A stretch of 63,697 nt of DNA from an uncultured Lentisphaeria bacterium (GTDB taxonomy: Bacteria; Verrucomicrobiota; Lentisphaeria; Victivallales; UBA1829), in assembly GCA_949287225.1 (NCBI GenBank), contig CASEFP010000148.1, positions 1-63,697 on the forward strand, in the 5' to 3' direction. Positions 1 to 8,499 of the stretch are shown here, in pieces (position 1 is the first letter of the stretch; each line of letters begins with the position of its first letter). The notes below the pieces were generated by a model. It searched no databases and was not told where the DNA came from. It saw only the letters and a list, made by a program, of their open reading frames with translations. A program made the translations under genes and the position numbers.

Positions 1-2232
1 ACGACAGCGGACATTACCCCTGCGGAAATTACGGTGTCCGGCGGTGTCACCGCGGACAATAAGGTTTACGACGGGACGACGGCTGCGACACTGAATTTCG
101 ATTCGGTTGTGATTGACGGCATGATCACGGGAGATGATCTCGGTGTTGATGCCATGGGAACGTTTGCGGACAAGAATGTGGGAATAGACAAGGTCGTCAC
201 GATCGGTGATCTTGTCCTGACTGGCGATGATGCCGACAATTACATCGTTGCGCAGTCGGGGAACCAGACGGAAACGACAGCCAGCATCACTGTCAGGGAA
301 ATCACAGTGACATCCGGCATTACGGCGGATGACAAAGTCTATGACGGAACGACGGCTGCGACACTGAATTTTGATTCGGTTGTGATTGACGGTATGATCA
401 CTGGAGATGATCTCGGTGTTGATGCCACGGGAACGTTTGCGGACAAGAATGTCGGAGAGGACAAAGTTGTTACGATCTCTGATCTTCTCCTGACGGGTGA
501 TGATGCCGGGAATTACATCGTTGCACAGTCGGGGAACCAGACGGAAACGACAGCCAGCATCACTGCCAGGGAAATCACAGTGACATCCGGCATTACGGCG
601 GATGACAAAGTCTATGACGGGACGACGGATGCGACACTGAATTTCGATACGGTCGTGATTGACGGTATGATCACTGGAGATGATCTCGGTGTTGATGCCA
701 CGGGAACGTTTGCGGACAAAAATGCAGGCGTTGACAAACTTGTCACGATCACCGATCTTCTCCTGACGGGTGATGATGCCGGGAATTACATTCTGGTACA
801 GTCAGGGAATCAGACGGAGACGACAGCGGACATTACCCCTGCGGAAATTACGGTGTCCGGCGGTGTCACCGCGGACAATAAGGTTTACGACGGGACGACG
901 GCTGCGACACTGAATTTGGATTCGGTTGTGATTGACGGCATGATCACGGGAGATGATCTCGGTGTGACTGCTTCGGGAGCGTTTGCGGACAAGAATGTGG
1001 GAATAGACAAGGTCGTCACGATCGGTGATCTTGTCCTGACTGGTGATGATGCCGGGAATTACATCGTTGCGCAGTCGGGGAACCAGACGGAGACGACGGC
1101 CAGCATCACGGCCAGGGAAATCACAGTGACATCCGGCATTACGGCGGATGACAAAGTCTATGACGGAACGACGGCTGCAACACTGAATTTTGATTCGGTT
1201 GTGATTGACGGCATGATTGCCGGCGACAATCTTGTTGTGAACGGGACAGGTGCATTCGCAGACAAAAACGCAGGCGTCGACAAGCTTGTCCTGCTGACAG
1301 GATTGACACTGACCGGCGCCGATGCAGGCAATTATGTGCTTTCTCTGAACAGCCAGCAGAGCACCGTTGCGGACATTACGCCGAGAAATGTCGTGCTGAC
1401 CGCGGGAAGCGCCTCGAAATACTTTGATGGAACGCCGCTGACAAATGATTCCTATACCATTTCGGGGGATGGATTCGTCTCCGGAGAAGGATTGGAAACC
1501 GTTGTTGTGACGGGATCTCAAACCGCACCGGGCCGCAGTGACAATATCATCGAATCATATGTTCTGGCTTCCGGGACGGATGCGGGAAATTACTCCATCA
1601 CCCTCCAGGCTGGAACGCTGACCGTTATGGCCTATCAGCCCGGATGGACGAGTCAAGATCAGTATCCGTCCATCATGAACTGGAACTACACGATGGTTGC
1701 GCCTGCCGTTCTCGGGAATGCGCTGGCTTCCGGCGGGATCGACGTGTTTTCCCCCGGGAATCTGTACACGGCGGAGTATTCCACACTGATTGCCGCAAGG
1801 GAAGCCAACCGGACCTTCCGTCCCGCATTCGGCGGAATGGAGCTTCTCTTCCGGGATGAACCCGTTGCCGGCCTGGATGATCTGTTTTTCTCATCGTCCT
1901 GGCAGCCGGGGAAAACAGGTTTTTCTCTGGATCTTCCCGTGGATGATGTGGGAGATTCCATTATCGGAAGCCGCGGAAATGTAATCTTCAAGGAGTCGCT
2001 CGGGAGCGGATACGAACTGTTTCCGGATTCGTTCTCCTTCACTCTGAATGCCGGGGATGCGCCATCCGAATGGCTGCTGCCTCCTCCGGAGCTCCGGCTG
2101 CCTGCCGCTCTCTTCGACGAGACTCCGGCGGATGCATTCGCCGGACTCGGCATGCAGATTGAACAAGCGCCGAAGCTGAGCATGTTCAAGAGCGATCTTG
2201 AACTTCTGCTGGATGAGATGAGCGGAGTATGA
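1..2232 (+). CDS. Repetitive YDG-domain surface adhesin, C-terminal part (5' end outside window)
   Basis: The frame is open from base 1, so only the last 743 residues are visible. They begin with five tandem units of 91 residues (the last has 90), each carrying the signature KVYDGTT and the run TLTGDDAGNY. These are YDG-type beta domains, common in filamentous-haemagglutinin-like and other giant surface proteins. One related but divergent MBG-like unit follows (about nt 1390-1630, with YFDGT and GTDAGNY). The last 200 residues contain no repeats, are rich in aromatic and acidic residues, and end at DEMSGV; no LPXTG motif or beta-barrel is evident. The family is normally exported and works in adhesion or as a surface layer. 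The stop codon overlaps the start of the next gene (ATGA), so its product is made together with a periplasmic adaptor. The export route is not visible. Confident as a repetitive surface protein; exact function unknown. Confidence 0.85.
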   Translation, partial: TTADITPAEITVSGGVTADNKVYDGTTAATLNFDSVVIDGMITGDDLGVDAMGTFADKNVGIDKVVTIGDLVLTGDDADNYIVAQSGNQTETTASITVREITVTSGITADDKVYDGTTAATLNFDSVVIDGMITGDDLGVDATGTFADKNVGEDKVVTISDLLLTGDDAGNYIVAQSGNQTETTASITAREITVTSGITADDKVYDGTTDATLNFDTVVIDGMITGDDLGVDATGTFADKNAGVDKLVTITDLLLTGDDAGNYILVQSGNQTETTADITPAEITVSGGVTADNKVYDGTTAATLNLDSVVIDGMITGDDLGVTASGAFADKNVGIDKVVTIGDLVLTGDDAGNYIVAQSGNQTETTASITAREITVTSGITADDKVYDGTTAATLNFDSVVIDGMIAGDNLVVNGTGAFADKNAGVDKLVLLTGLTLTGADAGNYVLSLNSQQSTVADITPRNVVLTAGSASKYFDGTPLTNDSYTISGDGFVSGEGLETVVVTGSQTAPGRSDNIIESYVLASGTDAGNYSITLQAGTLTVMAYQPGWTSQDQYPSIMNWNYTMVAPAVLGNALASGGIDVFSPGNLYTAEYSTLIAAREANRTFRPAFGGMELLFRDEPVAGLDDLFFSSSWQPGKTGFSLDLPVDDVGDSIIGSRGNVIFKESLGSGYELFPDSFSFTLNAGDAPSEWLLPPPELRLPAALFDETPADAFAGLGMQIEQAPKLSMFKSDLELLLDEMSGV
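25..1386 (+). repeat. Five tandem 273-bp coding repeats (YDG units)
   Basis: Units begin at about 25, 298, 571, 844 and 1117, at an exact 273-base period; the last is one codon shorter. Long stretches are identical between units. For example units 1 and 4 share almost their whole first half, and units 2, 3 and 5 share their opening about 60 bases. This nucleotide identity goes beyond what protein conservation needs and points to recent duplication or gene conversion. The array probably continues upstream of base 1. Confidence 0.9.
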
Positions 2233-2942
2233 AAGATCGCTTTGCTCTGATTCTGACGCTGATTGCTCTGACATCTGCGGCATTGGACCGGGCCCCGGTC
2301 AAGGCGGTTCTGTTCCCGTTCCGCGAGGCGACACTTTCCGCCCGCGCGGAATCGGAACTGGAACCGTACCGTTTCCGGCTGGGCGAGCCGTTCCCGGCCG
2401 GAAGCGTTCTTGTCTCCCTGGATGCGTCCCGGTATCGGATTGACGCACTCCGTGCGACGGAACAGCTGAATTTTGCAAAGGCGGCCTATGAGGATAAAAA
2501 ACAGCTGCGCGAGAAGAACTTCACCAGCGATTACGAGCTGAAGAAAGCCGAATTCGATTACCGCATGGCGGAATCCGCGCTGGCGGAAGCGAAGCTGAAT
2601 CTCTCCTACTGTACGGTCAAGTCGCCGTTTGCGGGGAAGATCGTGGAAATCCTTACTCGGGAGCATGAGACCGTCCGGGCGGGACAGGCTCTCTGCCGGA
2701 TCATCGACGACAATCAGCTGCTTGCGGTTATGAATGTGCCGATGACGGAAAAGGCGCTGACCACTGTCGGAAACAAGGTTTCCATCGCCCTGCCGGACGG
2801 CCGGACCGCTACAGGAAACATTTACGAGGTGACGCCGCAGGCCGATCACCGGACGGGCACGGTCCGGATCCGCGTGCTGATCGACAACCGTTCCGGTGCT
2901 TTCAAGGCCGGCATGACGGGAGAGCTTGTTCATGGACAATGA
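2229..2942 (+). CDS. Periplasmic adaptor (HlyD/RND membrane-fusion family)
   Basis: This 237-residue protein has a short signal peptide (residues 1 to about 19, hydrophobic core ALILTLIALTSAAL). Half a lipoyl/barrel-sandwich domain, a helical hairpin (about 75-120) and the second half of the lipoyl domain (CTVKSPFAGKIVEI, then AGQALCRIIDDN) follow. A beta-barrel segment ends in the family motif FKAGMTGEL. This is the layout of adaptors in tripartite efflux and type I export, but shorter than usual (about 350-400). ATG at 2229 overlaps the adhesin stop by four bases, and the end overlaps the next gene. There is no inner-membrane pump or TolC gene beside it, so its partners are probably the next two proteins. 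Confidence 0.85.
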   Translation: MKDRFALILTLIALTSAALDRAPVKAVLFPFREATLSARAESELEPYRFRLGEPFPAGSVLVSLDASRYRIDALRATEQLNFAKAAYEDKKQLREKNFTSDYELKKAEFDYRMAESALAEAKLNLSYCTVKSPFAGKIVEILTREHETVRAGQALCRIIDDNQLLAVMNVPMTEKALTTVGNKVSIALPDGRTATGNIYEVTPQADHRTGTVRIRVLIDNRSGAFKAGMTGELVHGQ

Positions 2943-4275
2943 GGCACTTTCCGCCCGTCTGAAAGCCTTCGCGCTGATGCTGAAGTTCGGGCACGATCTG
3001 TTTGATGCGAAGGATTTCCGCTCCGCCGCCGCGCTCGCGGTCAGCAACAGCCGCTCTCTTCTGAACTTCCGGACCGCGTCCCTGCTGGAGCTCGCCGACG
3101 GCAAGGCGCAGGTGATCGCCCAGTATGGACAGCCGGAACCCAATGTGCATTCGCGCCTTGCGCTGCTTCAGGAGCGTCTGGCGCTCTCTCTTGTTCCGGG
3201 AGAGGAGCCGCAGATTCTGACGCGGAAAAACGGCCTGTCGCCGGAACTGGCCGCAGGAAACGCCGTTTACTGCTGCTGTTTTCTGCGTCCCCCCGCAAAC
3301 ACGGCGGGAACGGAATTTTCCTTTCTCTGGCTTCTGGAGTATGAAAAGGAGATTCCCGCTTATGTTCCGAACACCGTAAAACTGCTTGCCGCCTCCGTTT
3401 CCGAAGCTCTGCACTATCAGCGTCTCTGCAAAAACGGACTCTGGAAGGTGAAGCGGCATGTGAAACGCAACTGGATCCGGGCGGCGCTTTTCGTTTTTCT
3501 CTGCGCTTTGATGTTTCTGCCGGTATCCGAAAGCGCCACGGCGGAATTCACGCTGAAGGCACCGGTTGTCACGTGTGCGAACGCCTGGTTCGACGGACAG
3601 ATTGCAAGGTGTCTCGTGCAGGACGGGGAAATCGTGAAGAAAGGCGATCCCATCGTGGAATTTGATACGGCGCAGCTCTCCTATCGTCTGGCTTCGGCAC
3701 AGGGGACTCTGCGGGAGCTGGAAGCGGAACTTGCCCTGGAACAGCAGAATGCATTTACGGATGAGGCGCGTCTCGGCAAGGTGAAACTTCTCGCCGCGCG
3801 CCGCGAAACCGCGCGGATCGCCGTTGACGAGGCGAAGTGGTATCTGGAACATTCCCGGATCTGTGCGCCCGCCGACGGACTCCTGGTTCTGGCGGACGGC
3901 CGCGCCGAACAGCTTGCCGGCAAGGCGGTCCGGACCGGTGACAAGCTCTTTGAAGTGTTCGGAGGGGAGGGGATGGCTGCTGAAATTCCCGTTGACGAAC
4001 GGGATGCCTCAATCCTTCGCGGCGTTTTTTCCGTAACCCTTTATCTGCATACCGCGCCGGAAACGGCGATTCCCGCTGAAATTCGCGAGGTGTCCCGCTA
4101 TCCCGAACTGACCGAGCGGAAGACTTTCTGTTACATGGTCCGGGCGGAGCTCGCCCCGGGAGCGGAGTCGGGAATGCGCTACGGAATGCGCGGTATTGCA
4201 AAACTCTCCGGAGGGAAGGTCACTCTCGGATATCGTCTCTTCAAGAGCGCACTGCTCTACTTCCGGGAGTGGTGA
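2932..4275 (+). CDS. GAF-like/HlyD-like membrane protein
   Basis: I chose ATG 2932 (447 residues); an in-frame TTG six bases upstream is possible. Residues 1-175 look like a degenerate GAF domain, cytoplasmic by topology (LLNFRTASLLELADGKAQVIAQYG, then FLWLLEYEKEIPAY). One membrane segment lies at about 180-198 (AALFVFLCALMFLPVS). The periplasmic part is HlyD-like: KAPVVTCANAWFDGQIARCL, GEIVKKGDPIVEFD, a helical hairpin, then ICAPADGLLVLADGRAEQLA and a barrel. A cytoplasmic sensor-like domain joined to a periplasmic adaptor domain suggests signalling across the membrane or anchoring of an export complex. It overlaps the genes on both sides. The GAF assignment is from fold-like pattern only; the HlyD part is firm. 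Confidence 0.75.
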   Translation: MDNEALSARLKAFALMLKFGHDLFDAKDFRSAAALAVSNSRSLLNFRTASLLELADGKAQVIAQYGQPEPNVHSRLALLQERLALSLVPGEEPQILTRKNGLSPELAAGNAVYCCCFLRPPANTAGTEFSFLWLLEYEKEIPAYVPNTVKLLAASVSEALHYQRLCKNGLWKVKRHVKRNWIRAALFVFLCALMFLPVSESATAEFTLKAPVVTCANAWFDGQIARCLVQDGEIVKKGDPIVEFDTAQLSYRLASAQGTLRELEAELALEQQNAFTDEARLGKVKLLAARRETARIAVDEAKWYLEHSRICAPADGLLVLADGRAEQLAGKAVRTGDKLFEVFGGEGMAAEIPVDERDASILRGVFSVTLYLHTAPETAIPAEIREVSRYPELTERKTFCYMVRAELAPGAESGMRYGMRGIAKLSGGKVTLGYRLFKSALLYFREW

Positions 4276-4277
4276 CG

Positions 4278-6344
4278 ATGGATGGAAATGAACCTTTCAC
4301 CGGAACCCTCCGGCCGGATATAGAGCTGATTCGCGGGGATGTTCCGCTGCTGTTCGACCGGCAGGCTGACGCATATTATAAAATCGCGCCGGAAATGCTG
4401 TCCGTTGTCGCACTCCTGACGGAGTCTGTTCCCGTTTCCGCCTTTCTCGGGAAGCTGGAACGGAACGGAATCGAGATCTCCCGCGGGGAGCTTCTTATGC
4501 TGCTTTCGTTTCTTCAGCAGAACAACCTGCTGGCTCCGGAATACGGGCATATCGGGATCAAGCGTGAAAAACAGCAGCAGCTCCGGGAAAAGACGGCGTT
4601 TCTGCGTTTTTCCGCAGCGTATCTCTTTTTCAAGCTTCCGCCGTGGCGCCCCGAGGCGTTTTTCGAGAAAATCACTCCTTATGTCGGCTGGCTGGCATCG
4701 CGGGTGCTTGTGATTCTGCTGGCTCTCGCGGCATTGCCCGGCTATCTTCTGGCGCTTCGCGATTTCAGCACGATCCGCACGGTATTTCTCGATTCCCTCT
4801 CCTGGGCGGGACTGGCAAAATACTTCGCGGCGATTCTGTTTCTGAAATTCGTGCACGAGGCGGCGCATTCGCTTGCCGCGATTCATTTCCACTGTCGGGT
4901 GCGGGGGATCGGGCTCGGTTTCATGGTGTTTTATCCGCGTCTCTATACGGATACGACGGACAGCTGGCGTCTTCCCCGCCGGAAACGGCTCCTGATCGAC
5001 GCGGCGGGAATCATCATCGAACTTCTGCTCGGCGGGATTGCCGCTCTTCTGTGGGCCTATCTTCCTCCCGGCGCCTGGAAATCCACGATGTTCTATATTT
5101 TCACCGTCAGCACCTTGTCGACGCTGTTCGTGAACGGGAATCCCTTCATCCGTTACGACGGCTACTATATTCTCTGCGATCTGGTGAACATTGAGAATCT
5201 GATGACGCGTTCGGGGGAATATGTCCGGCAGTGGTGGCGCTGGCACTTCCTGCGCCTCGGGGAGAAGCCTCGGAATCCGCGCGGCGTATTTTTGTTCTGT
5301 TTCGGCATCTGTTCGTTTTTCTACCGTATTTTTCTTTACACCGGCATCATTCTGCTGATCTATCACAAGTTCGTCAAGGTTGTGGCGCTGGCGATGATGG
5401 TGCTGGAGCTTTACTGCATCCTGATTTATCCGTTCTGGCGGGAGATTCAGACGATCCGGGCTCTGTCGAAGCGTTCCGCGAACCGTGCCCGCTGGATTTT
5501 TGCCGGAGTCGTGCTGGTGTTTCTTGCCGCGCTGCTGTTTCTGCCGTTTTCCTGGAGCATGACGCTGCCGGGGGAGACCGTTCCGGCGGAACGCTGTCTG
5601 GTCACTGTACCCGAGTCCGGTTATCTGTGTGAAGAATTGCCGCGGCGCGCGCGTAAGGTTTCCGCAGGGGAGGAGGTATTCCGTCTTGTTTCCCCGCAGC
5701 TGGAAAACGGCATCCTCCGTCTGCAGAGCATGCTTCGCTGCGACGAGATCCTCCTCGGACTTCAGGAGGTCGATGCGGAGAAATTTTCCGAGACCGGAGT
5801 CACAATGGAAAAGATTGCGTCGGACAAACTGGCGCTTGCCGAACTTCTGCGCCGCCGGGAATCTCTGTGTGTCCGGGCGGAATCCTCCGGAATTTTTGTT
5901 TCAAAACTGCCTCACCTTTCACGCAATGCATTTCTGGCGCGGGGACGGACGGCGGGAGAGATCGTATCGGAAAAACTTGCGGCATCCGCCTATGCGACGG
6001 ACCGCGAAATCGGCAAACTGCGGGTCGGTGACCGCGCACTTGTTTTTGTGCGCGATTCGCTTTCCCGGTGCGAGGCGCGGATCGTTGCACTCAACCGGAT
6101 TCCAGTCAAACTGAAGGATTCGCCTCTTCTTCAGCATTACGGAGGACCCGTTCCGGTTTACCTCTCCGGCGAGGGGGCTTCGGAATACATCTCTGTTCTG
6201 CCGCTTTACCGGATAGATCTGGAGTTTACCGGGGTTCCCGCGTTTGACTGCGGACGTGTCGCCACTGTGAAAATCCGCCATTCTGAGCGCCTGGCGGACC
6301 GGATTCTGACACTGCTTCTTTCTGCATGGCGAAAGGAATTCTGA
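4278..6344 (+). CDS. PqqD-like / M50 site-2 protease / HlyD-like membrane protein
   Basis: I chose ATG 4278 after the GGGAG at 4265-4269; two in-frame GTG codons precede it (688 residues). Residues 1-95 resemble the PqqD-like peptide-binding winged helix (LLFDRQADAYYKIAPEM). The multi-pass M50 core follows: the zinc motif HEAAH at about 193-197 is intact, and NPFIRYDGYYIL near 290 supplies the third-ligand Asp. After a last membrane segment (about 408-430) a periplasmic HlyD-like domain runs to the end (LVTVPESGYLCEEL, then CVRAESSGIFVSKLP). This family is annotated as putative peptide zinc metalloprotease or M50-type transport protein and often sits beside HlyD-like genes. Here it ends the adhesin operon, which points to processing or export of the surface protein. 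That role is inferred. Confidence 0.8.
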   Translation: MDGNEPFTGTLRPDIELIRGDVPLLFDRQADAYYKIAPEMLSVVALLTESVPVSAFLGKLERNGIEISRGELLMLLSFLQQNNLLAPEYGHIGIKREKQQQLREKTAFLRFSAAYLFFKLPPWRPEAFFEKITPYVGWLASRVLVILLALAALPGYLLALRDFSTIRTVFLDSLSWAGLAKYFAAILFLKFVHEAAHSLAAIHFHCRVRGIGLGFMVFYPRLYTDTTDSWRLPRRKRLLIDAAGIIIELLLGGIAALLWAYLPPGAWKSTMFYIFTVSTLSTLFVNGNPFIRYDGYYILCDLVNIENLMTRSGEYVRQWWRWHFLRLGEKPRNPRGVFLFCFGICSFFYRIFLYTGIILLIYHKFVKVVALAMMVLELYCILIYPFWREIQTIRALSKRSANRARWIFAGVVLVFLAALLFLPFSWSMTLPGETVPAERCLVTVPESGYLCEELPRRARKVSAGEEVFRLVSPQLENGILRLQSMLRCDEILLGLQEVDAEKFSETGVTMEKIASDKLALAELLRRRESLCVRAESSGIFVSKLPHLSRNAFLARGRTAGEIVSEKLAASAYATDREIGKLRVGDRALVFVRDSLSRCEARIVALNRIPVKLKDSPLLQHYGGPVPVYLSGEGASEYISVLPLYRIDLEFTGVPAFDCGRVATVKIRHSERLADRILTLLLSAWRKEF

Positions 6345-6361
6345 GCGGCGTTTCATCCGTA

Positions 6362-6385
6362 TTCCTTCCTGGCCGCAGGGAGGAA
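6362..6385 (+). terminator. Hairpin after the adhesin/M50 operon
   Basis: TTCCTTCCTG and CAGGGAGGAA pair over 10 bp (one G-T pair) around a GCCG loop, 17 bases after the M50 stop codon. The following tract (AAGCGTTTTCC) is only weakly T-rich, so this may be a poor or factor-assisted terminator. Confidence 0.45.
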
Positions 6386-6435
6386 AAGCGTTTTCCAACT
6401 TTTACGGCGCTTCCGCTTGCGAAACACGCTTTCCG

Positions 6436-6452
6436 GGTGTAAATTATACACC
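6436..6452 (+). promoter_or_regulatory. Inverted repeat over an AT-rich -10-like element upstream of rimO
   Basis: GGTGTA-AATTA-TACACC is a perfect 6-bp inverted repeat containing a TATACA -10-like sequence, 35 bases before the chosen rimO start. No good -35 is visible. It could be an operator or promoter element for the rimO-pgsA-hflX genes. Confidence 0.3.
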
Positions 6453-6487
6453 GAATCTGCGATGTGCCAATACGGGAGAGAGCAATT

Positions 6488-7894
6488 TTGAGCGGAAAGA
6501 AAAACAGTGCGGCGGAACCGGCCGTGAATGTGTGCGCGATGGTCAAGGCGACCAGTCTTGGCTGCGCGAAGAATTTTGTCGATACCGAGGTCGCCACGGC
6601 TTCGTTTCTCTGCGAAGGGTTCGGGCTGACCGCTTCGGTGTCCGATGCTGAGATTCAGTTCATTAACACCTGCGCGTTTCTCGAGGAGGCGCGGACCGAG
6701 GCGGCGGAAACGATCCGGACCGTCCGGCGATGGAAGATGCGCGCGCCGGAAAAACGACGCGTAATTGTCGCGGGCTGTTTCGTCGAATGGGCGGAACAGT
6801 CGGAGCTTGCGGAATTTCCGTGGGTGGATGCGTGGCTGCGGATCGACGAAATCGCCGACGCGGGGCGTGTCGCTCGGAAGCTTCTCGAAGGCGGGAAATT
6901 CCCGGCGCCGGGGAGAAGGAAAAAGACCCGCCCCCGCTGGATCTACTCGCATGAAACGCCGCGCGTTCAGCTGACGCCCGCGCATTACGCCTATCTTAAA
7001 ATCGCCGACGGCTGCGACAACTGCTGCACCTACTGCCGCATTCCCTCGATCCGGGGCTCCCTGCGGAGCCGCACGGTCGGGGATGTCGTCGCGGAGGCGC
7101 GCCAGCTTTTGAAAAACGGCGTACGCGAACTGATCCTGATCGCGCAGGACAGCGGCGCGTTCGGGCGCGACCGGAACGGGAAGCCCTGTCTTGCCGGGCT
7201 CCTGACGGAACTGGACAAGCTCAAGGGAGATTTTCTTCTGCGGTTGATGTATCTGCATCCCGCGAGCGTGGACGATGCCCTGCTGGATGCAATGAAAAGC
7301 TCACGTCATCTGGTCCGCTGCATTGAAATGCCGCTTCAGCATATCTCCGAACCGATTCTCAAGGCGATGCACCGCAAGGTGTTCGAGGCGCGGACGCGGG
7401 AAGTCGTGAAGCGGATGCGGGAAATCGGATACGCCGTCCGGACGACGTTCATGACCGGTTTCCCTGGTGAGACGGCGGAGGATTTCCGGAAGCTCCTGCG
7501 TTTCGCAGAGGAGACTGAATTCGACCGTCTCGGCGTGTTCGCCTATTCACGCGAGGAGGGCACTCCCGCCGCCGCGCTGCCCGGCCAGGTTGCGCCCGCG
7601 ACTGCGAAACGCCGCCGCGGACAACTCCTGAAACTGCAGAGCGCGATCAGTCTGAAACACAATCAGGCGCTGGTCGGAAGCGTGATCGACGTGATCGTGG
7701 ACGAGGTTCTTTCCCGTTCGAAGGCACTCGGAAGAACCTTTTTCGACGCGCCGGACATCGACAACCGCGTGCTGCTCACCTCGCCGCGGACGCTTGCACC
7801 AGGCGATTTCGTGAAGGCTGAAGTGACCGCCGCCGCCGAATATGAACTTGCCGCACGCGTTGTCTGCGGGAATCAGAGAGGAAAACGCAAATGA
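6488..7894 (+). CDS. rimO: Ribosomal protein S12 (Asp) methylthiotransferase RimO
   Basis: A radical-SAM methylthiotransferase that adds a methylthio group to an Asp of ribosomal protein S12. The N-terminal MTTase domain carries the three cluster cysteines (SLGCAKN, NTCAF, AGCF). The radical-SAM triad is CDNCCTYC at about residues 176-183, followed by IPSIRG, and a TRAM-like tail closes the protein. YLHP and the FMTGFPGET motif fit RimO better than MiaB. I chose TTG 6488 (468 residues) because GGGAGAG lies seven bases upstream; ATG 6539 (starting just before the first cluster motif) is a serious alternative without a clear ribosome site. The stop overlaps pgsA by four bases. Confidence 0.9.
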   Translation: MSGKKNSAAEPAVNVCAMVKATSLGCAKNFVDTEVATASFLCEGFGLTASVSDAEIQFINTCAFLEEARTEAAETIRTVRRWKMRAPEKRRVIVAGCFVEWAEQSELAEFPWVDAWLRIDEIADAGRVARKLLEGGKFPAPGRRKKTRPRWIYSHETPRVQLTPAHYAYLKIADGCDNCCTYCRIPSIRGSLRSRTVGDVVAEARQLLKNGVRELILIAQDSGAFGRDRNGKPCLAGLLTELDKLKGDFLLRLMYLHPASVDDALLDAMKSSRHLVRCIEMPLQHISEPILKAMHRKVFEARTREVVKRMREIGYAVRTTFMTGFPGETAEDFRKLLRFAEETEFDRLGVFAYSREEGTPAAALPGQVAPATAKRRRGQLLKLQSAISLKHNQALVGSVIDVIVDEVLSRSKALGRTFFDAPDIDNRVLLTSPRTLAPGDFVKAEVTAAAEYELAARVVCGNQRGKRK

Positions 7895-8496
7895 ACTGGA
7901 TGAAGAATCTGCCCAATCAGCTGACGGTCAGCCGGATTATCCTGATCGGAGTTTTCGTGCTGCTGGCAAACATCGACGCCAGCAAAATCAATTTTGTCTA
8001 CATCTCCCCGACGGTTTCGCACGTTTCGCACGTGATCGCCTATATCGTTGCCATCATCGCGGGGATCACGGACTGGTTCGACGGGTATCTCGCGCGCAAG
8101 TACAAGTGCGAGAGCGACTTCGGGCGTCTGATGGACCCGCTCGCCGACAAGATTTTCATCGTGGCGACTTTCGTGATGTTTTCCGACTACCGGATCATTC
8201 CGGCGTGGATCGTGGTGATTGTCATCGCGCGCGAGTTCATGGTGACGGGTCTGCGGCTTCTGGCGCTCAAGGACGGCATCGTGATTTCCGCCGACAAATC
8301 CGGCAAGATCAAGACCGCGCTCCAGATGTTCGCGCTTCTGATCGCCGGCGCCGGCTGGGTCAATGTCTTCAATATCGCCGATCCGGTGATCTGGAACCTG
8401 TGGTATGCTCTGATTCTGATCGTGATGTTTGTCACGCTCTACTCGGGAGTCTCCTATTTTGTCAAGAACTACAAACTTTTCCTCAATAAATTCTGA
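7891..8496 (+). CDS. pgsA: CDP-diacylglycerol-glycerol-3-phosphate 3-phosphatidyltransferase
   Basis: This inner-membrane enzyme makes phosphatidylglycerol phosphate, the committed step to phosphatidylglycerol and cardiolipin. The 201 residues have the CDP-alcohol phosphotransferase signature at about 67-90: DG..AR, then G...D...D (DGYLARKY and GRLMDPLADK). Several hydrophobic helices surround it, and the length matches the family (180-210). It starts inside the rimO stop codon (ATGA) and ends three bases before hflX, so the three genes are probably co-transcribed. Confidence 0.93.
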   Translation: MNWMKNLPNQLTVSRIILIGVFVLLANIDASKINFVYISPTVSHVSHVIAYIVAIIAGITDWFDGYLARKYKCESDFGRLMDPLADKIFIVATFVMFSDYRIIPAWIVVIVIAREFMVTGLRLLALKDGIVISADKSGKIKTALQMFALLIAGAGWVNVFNIADPVIWNLWYALILIVMFVTLYSGVSYFVKNYKLFLNKF

Positions 8497-8499
8497 TTC

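Noticed and set aside
25..1386. 273-bp repeats considered as a CRISPR or mobile repeat array
   Set aside because: In-frame, coding, and protein-level YDG signatures explain the period.
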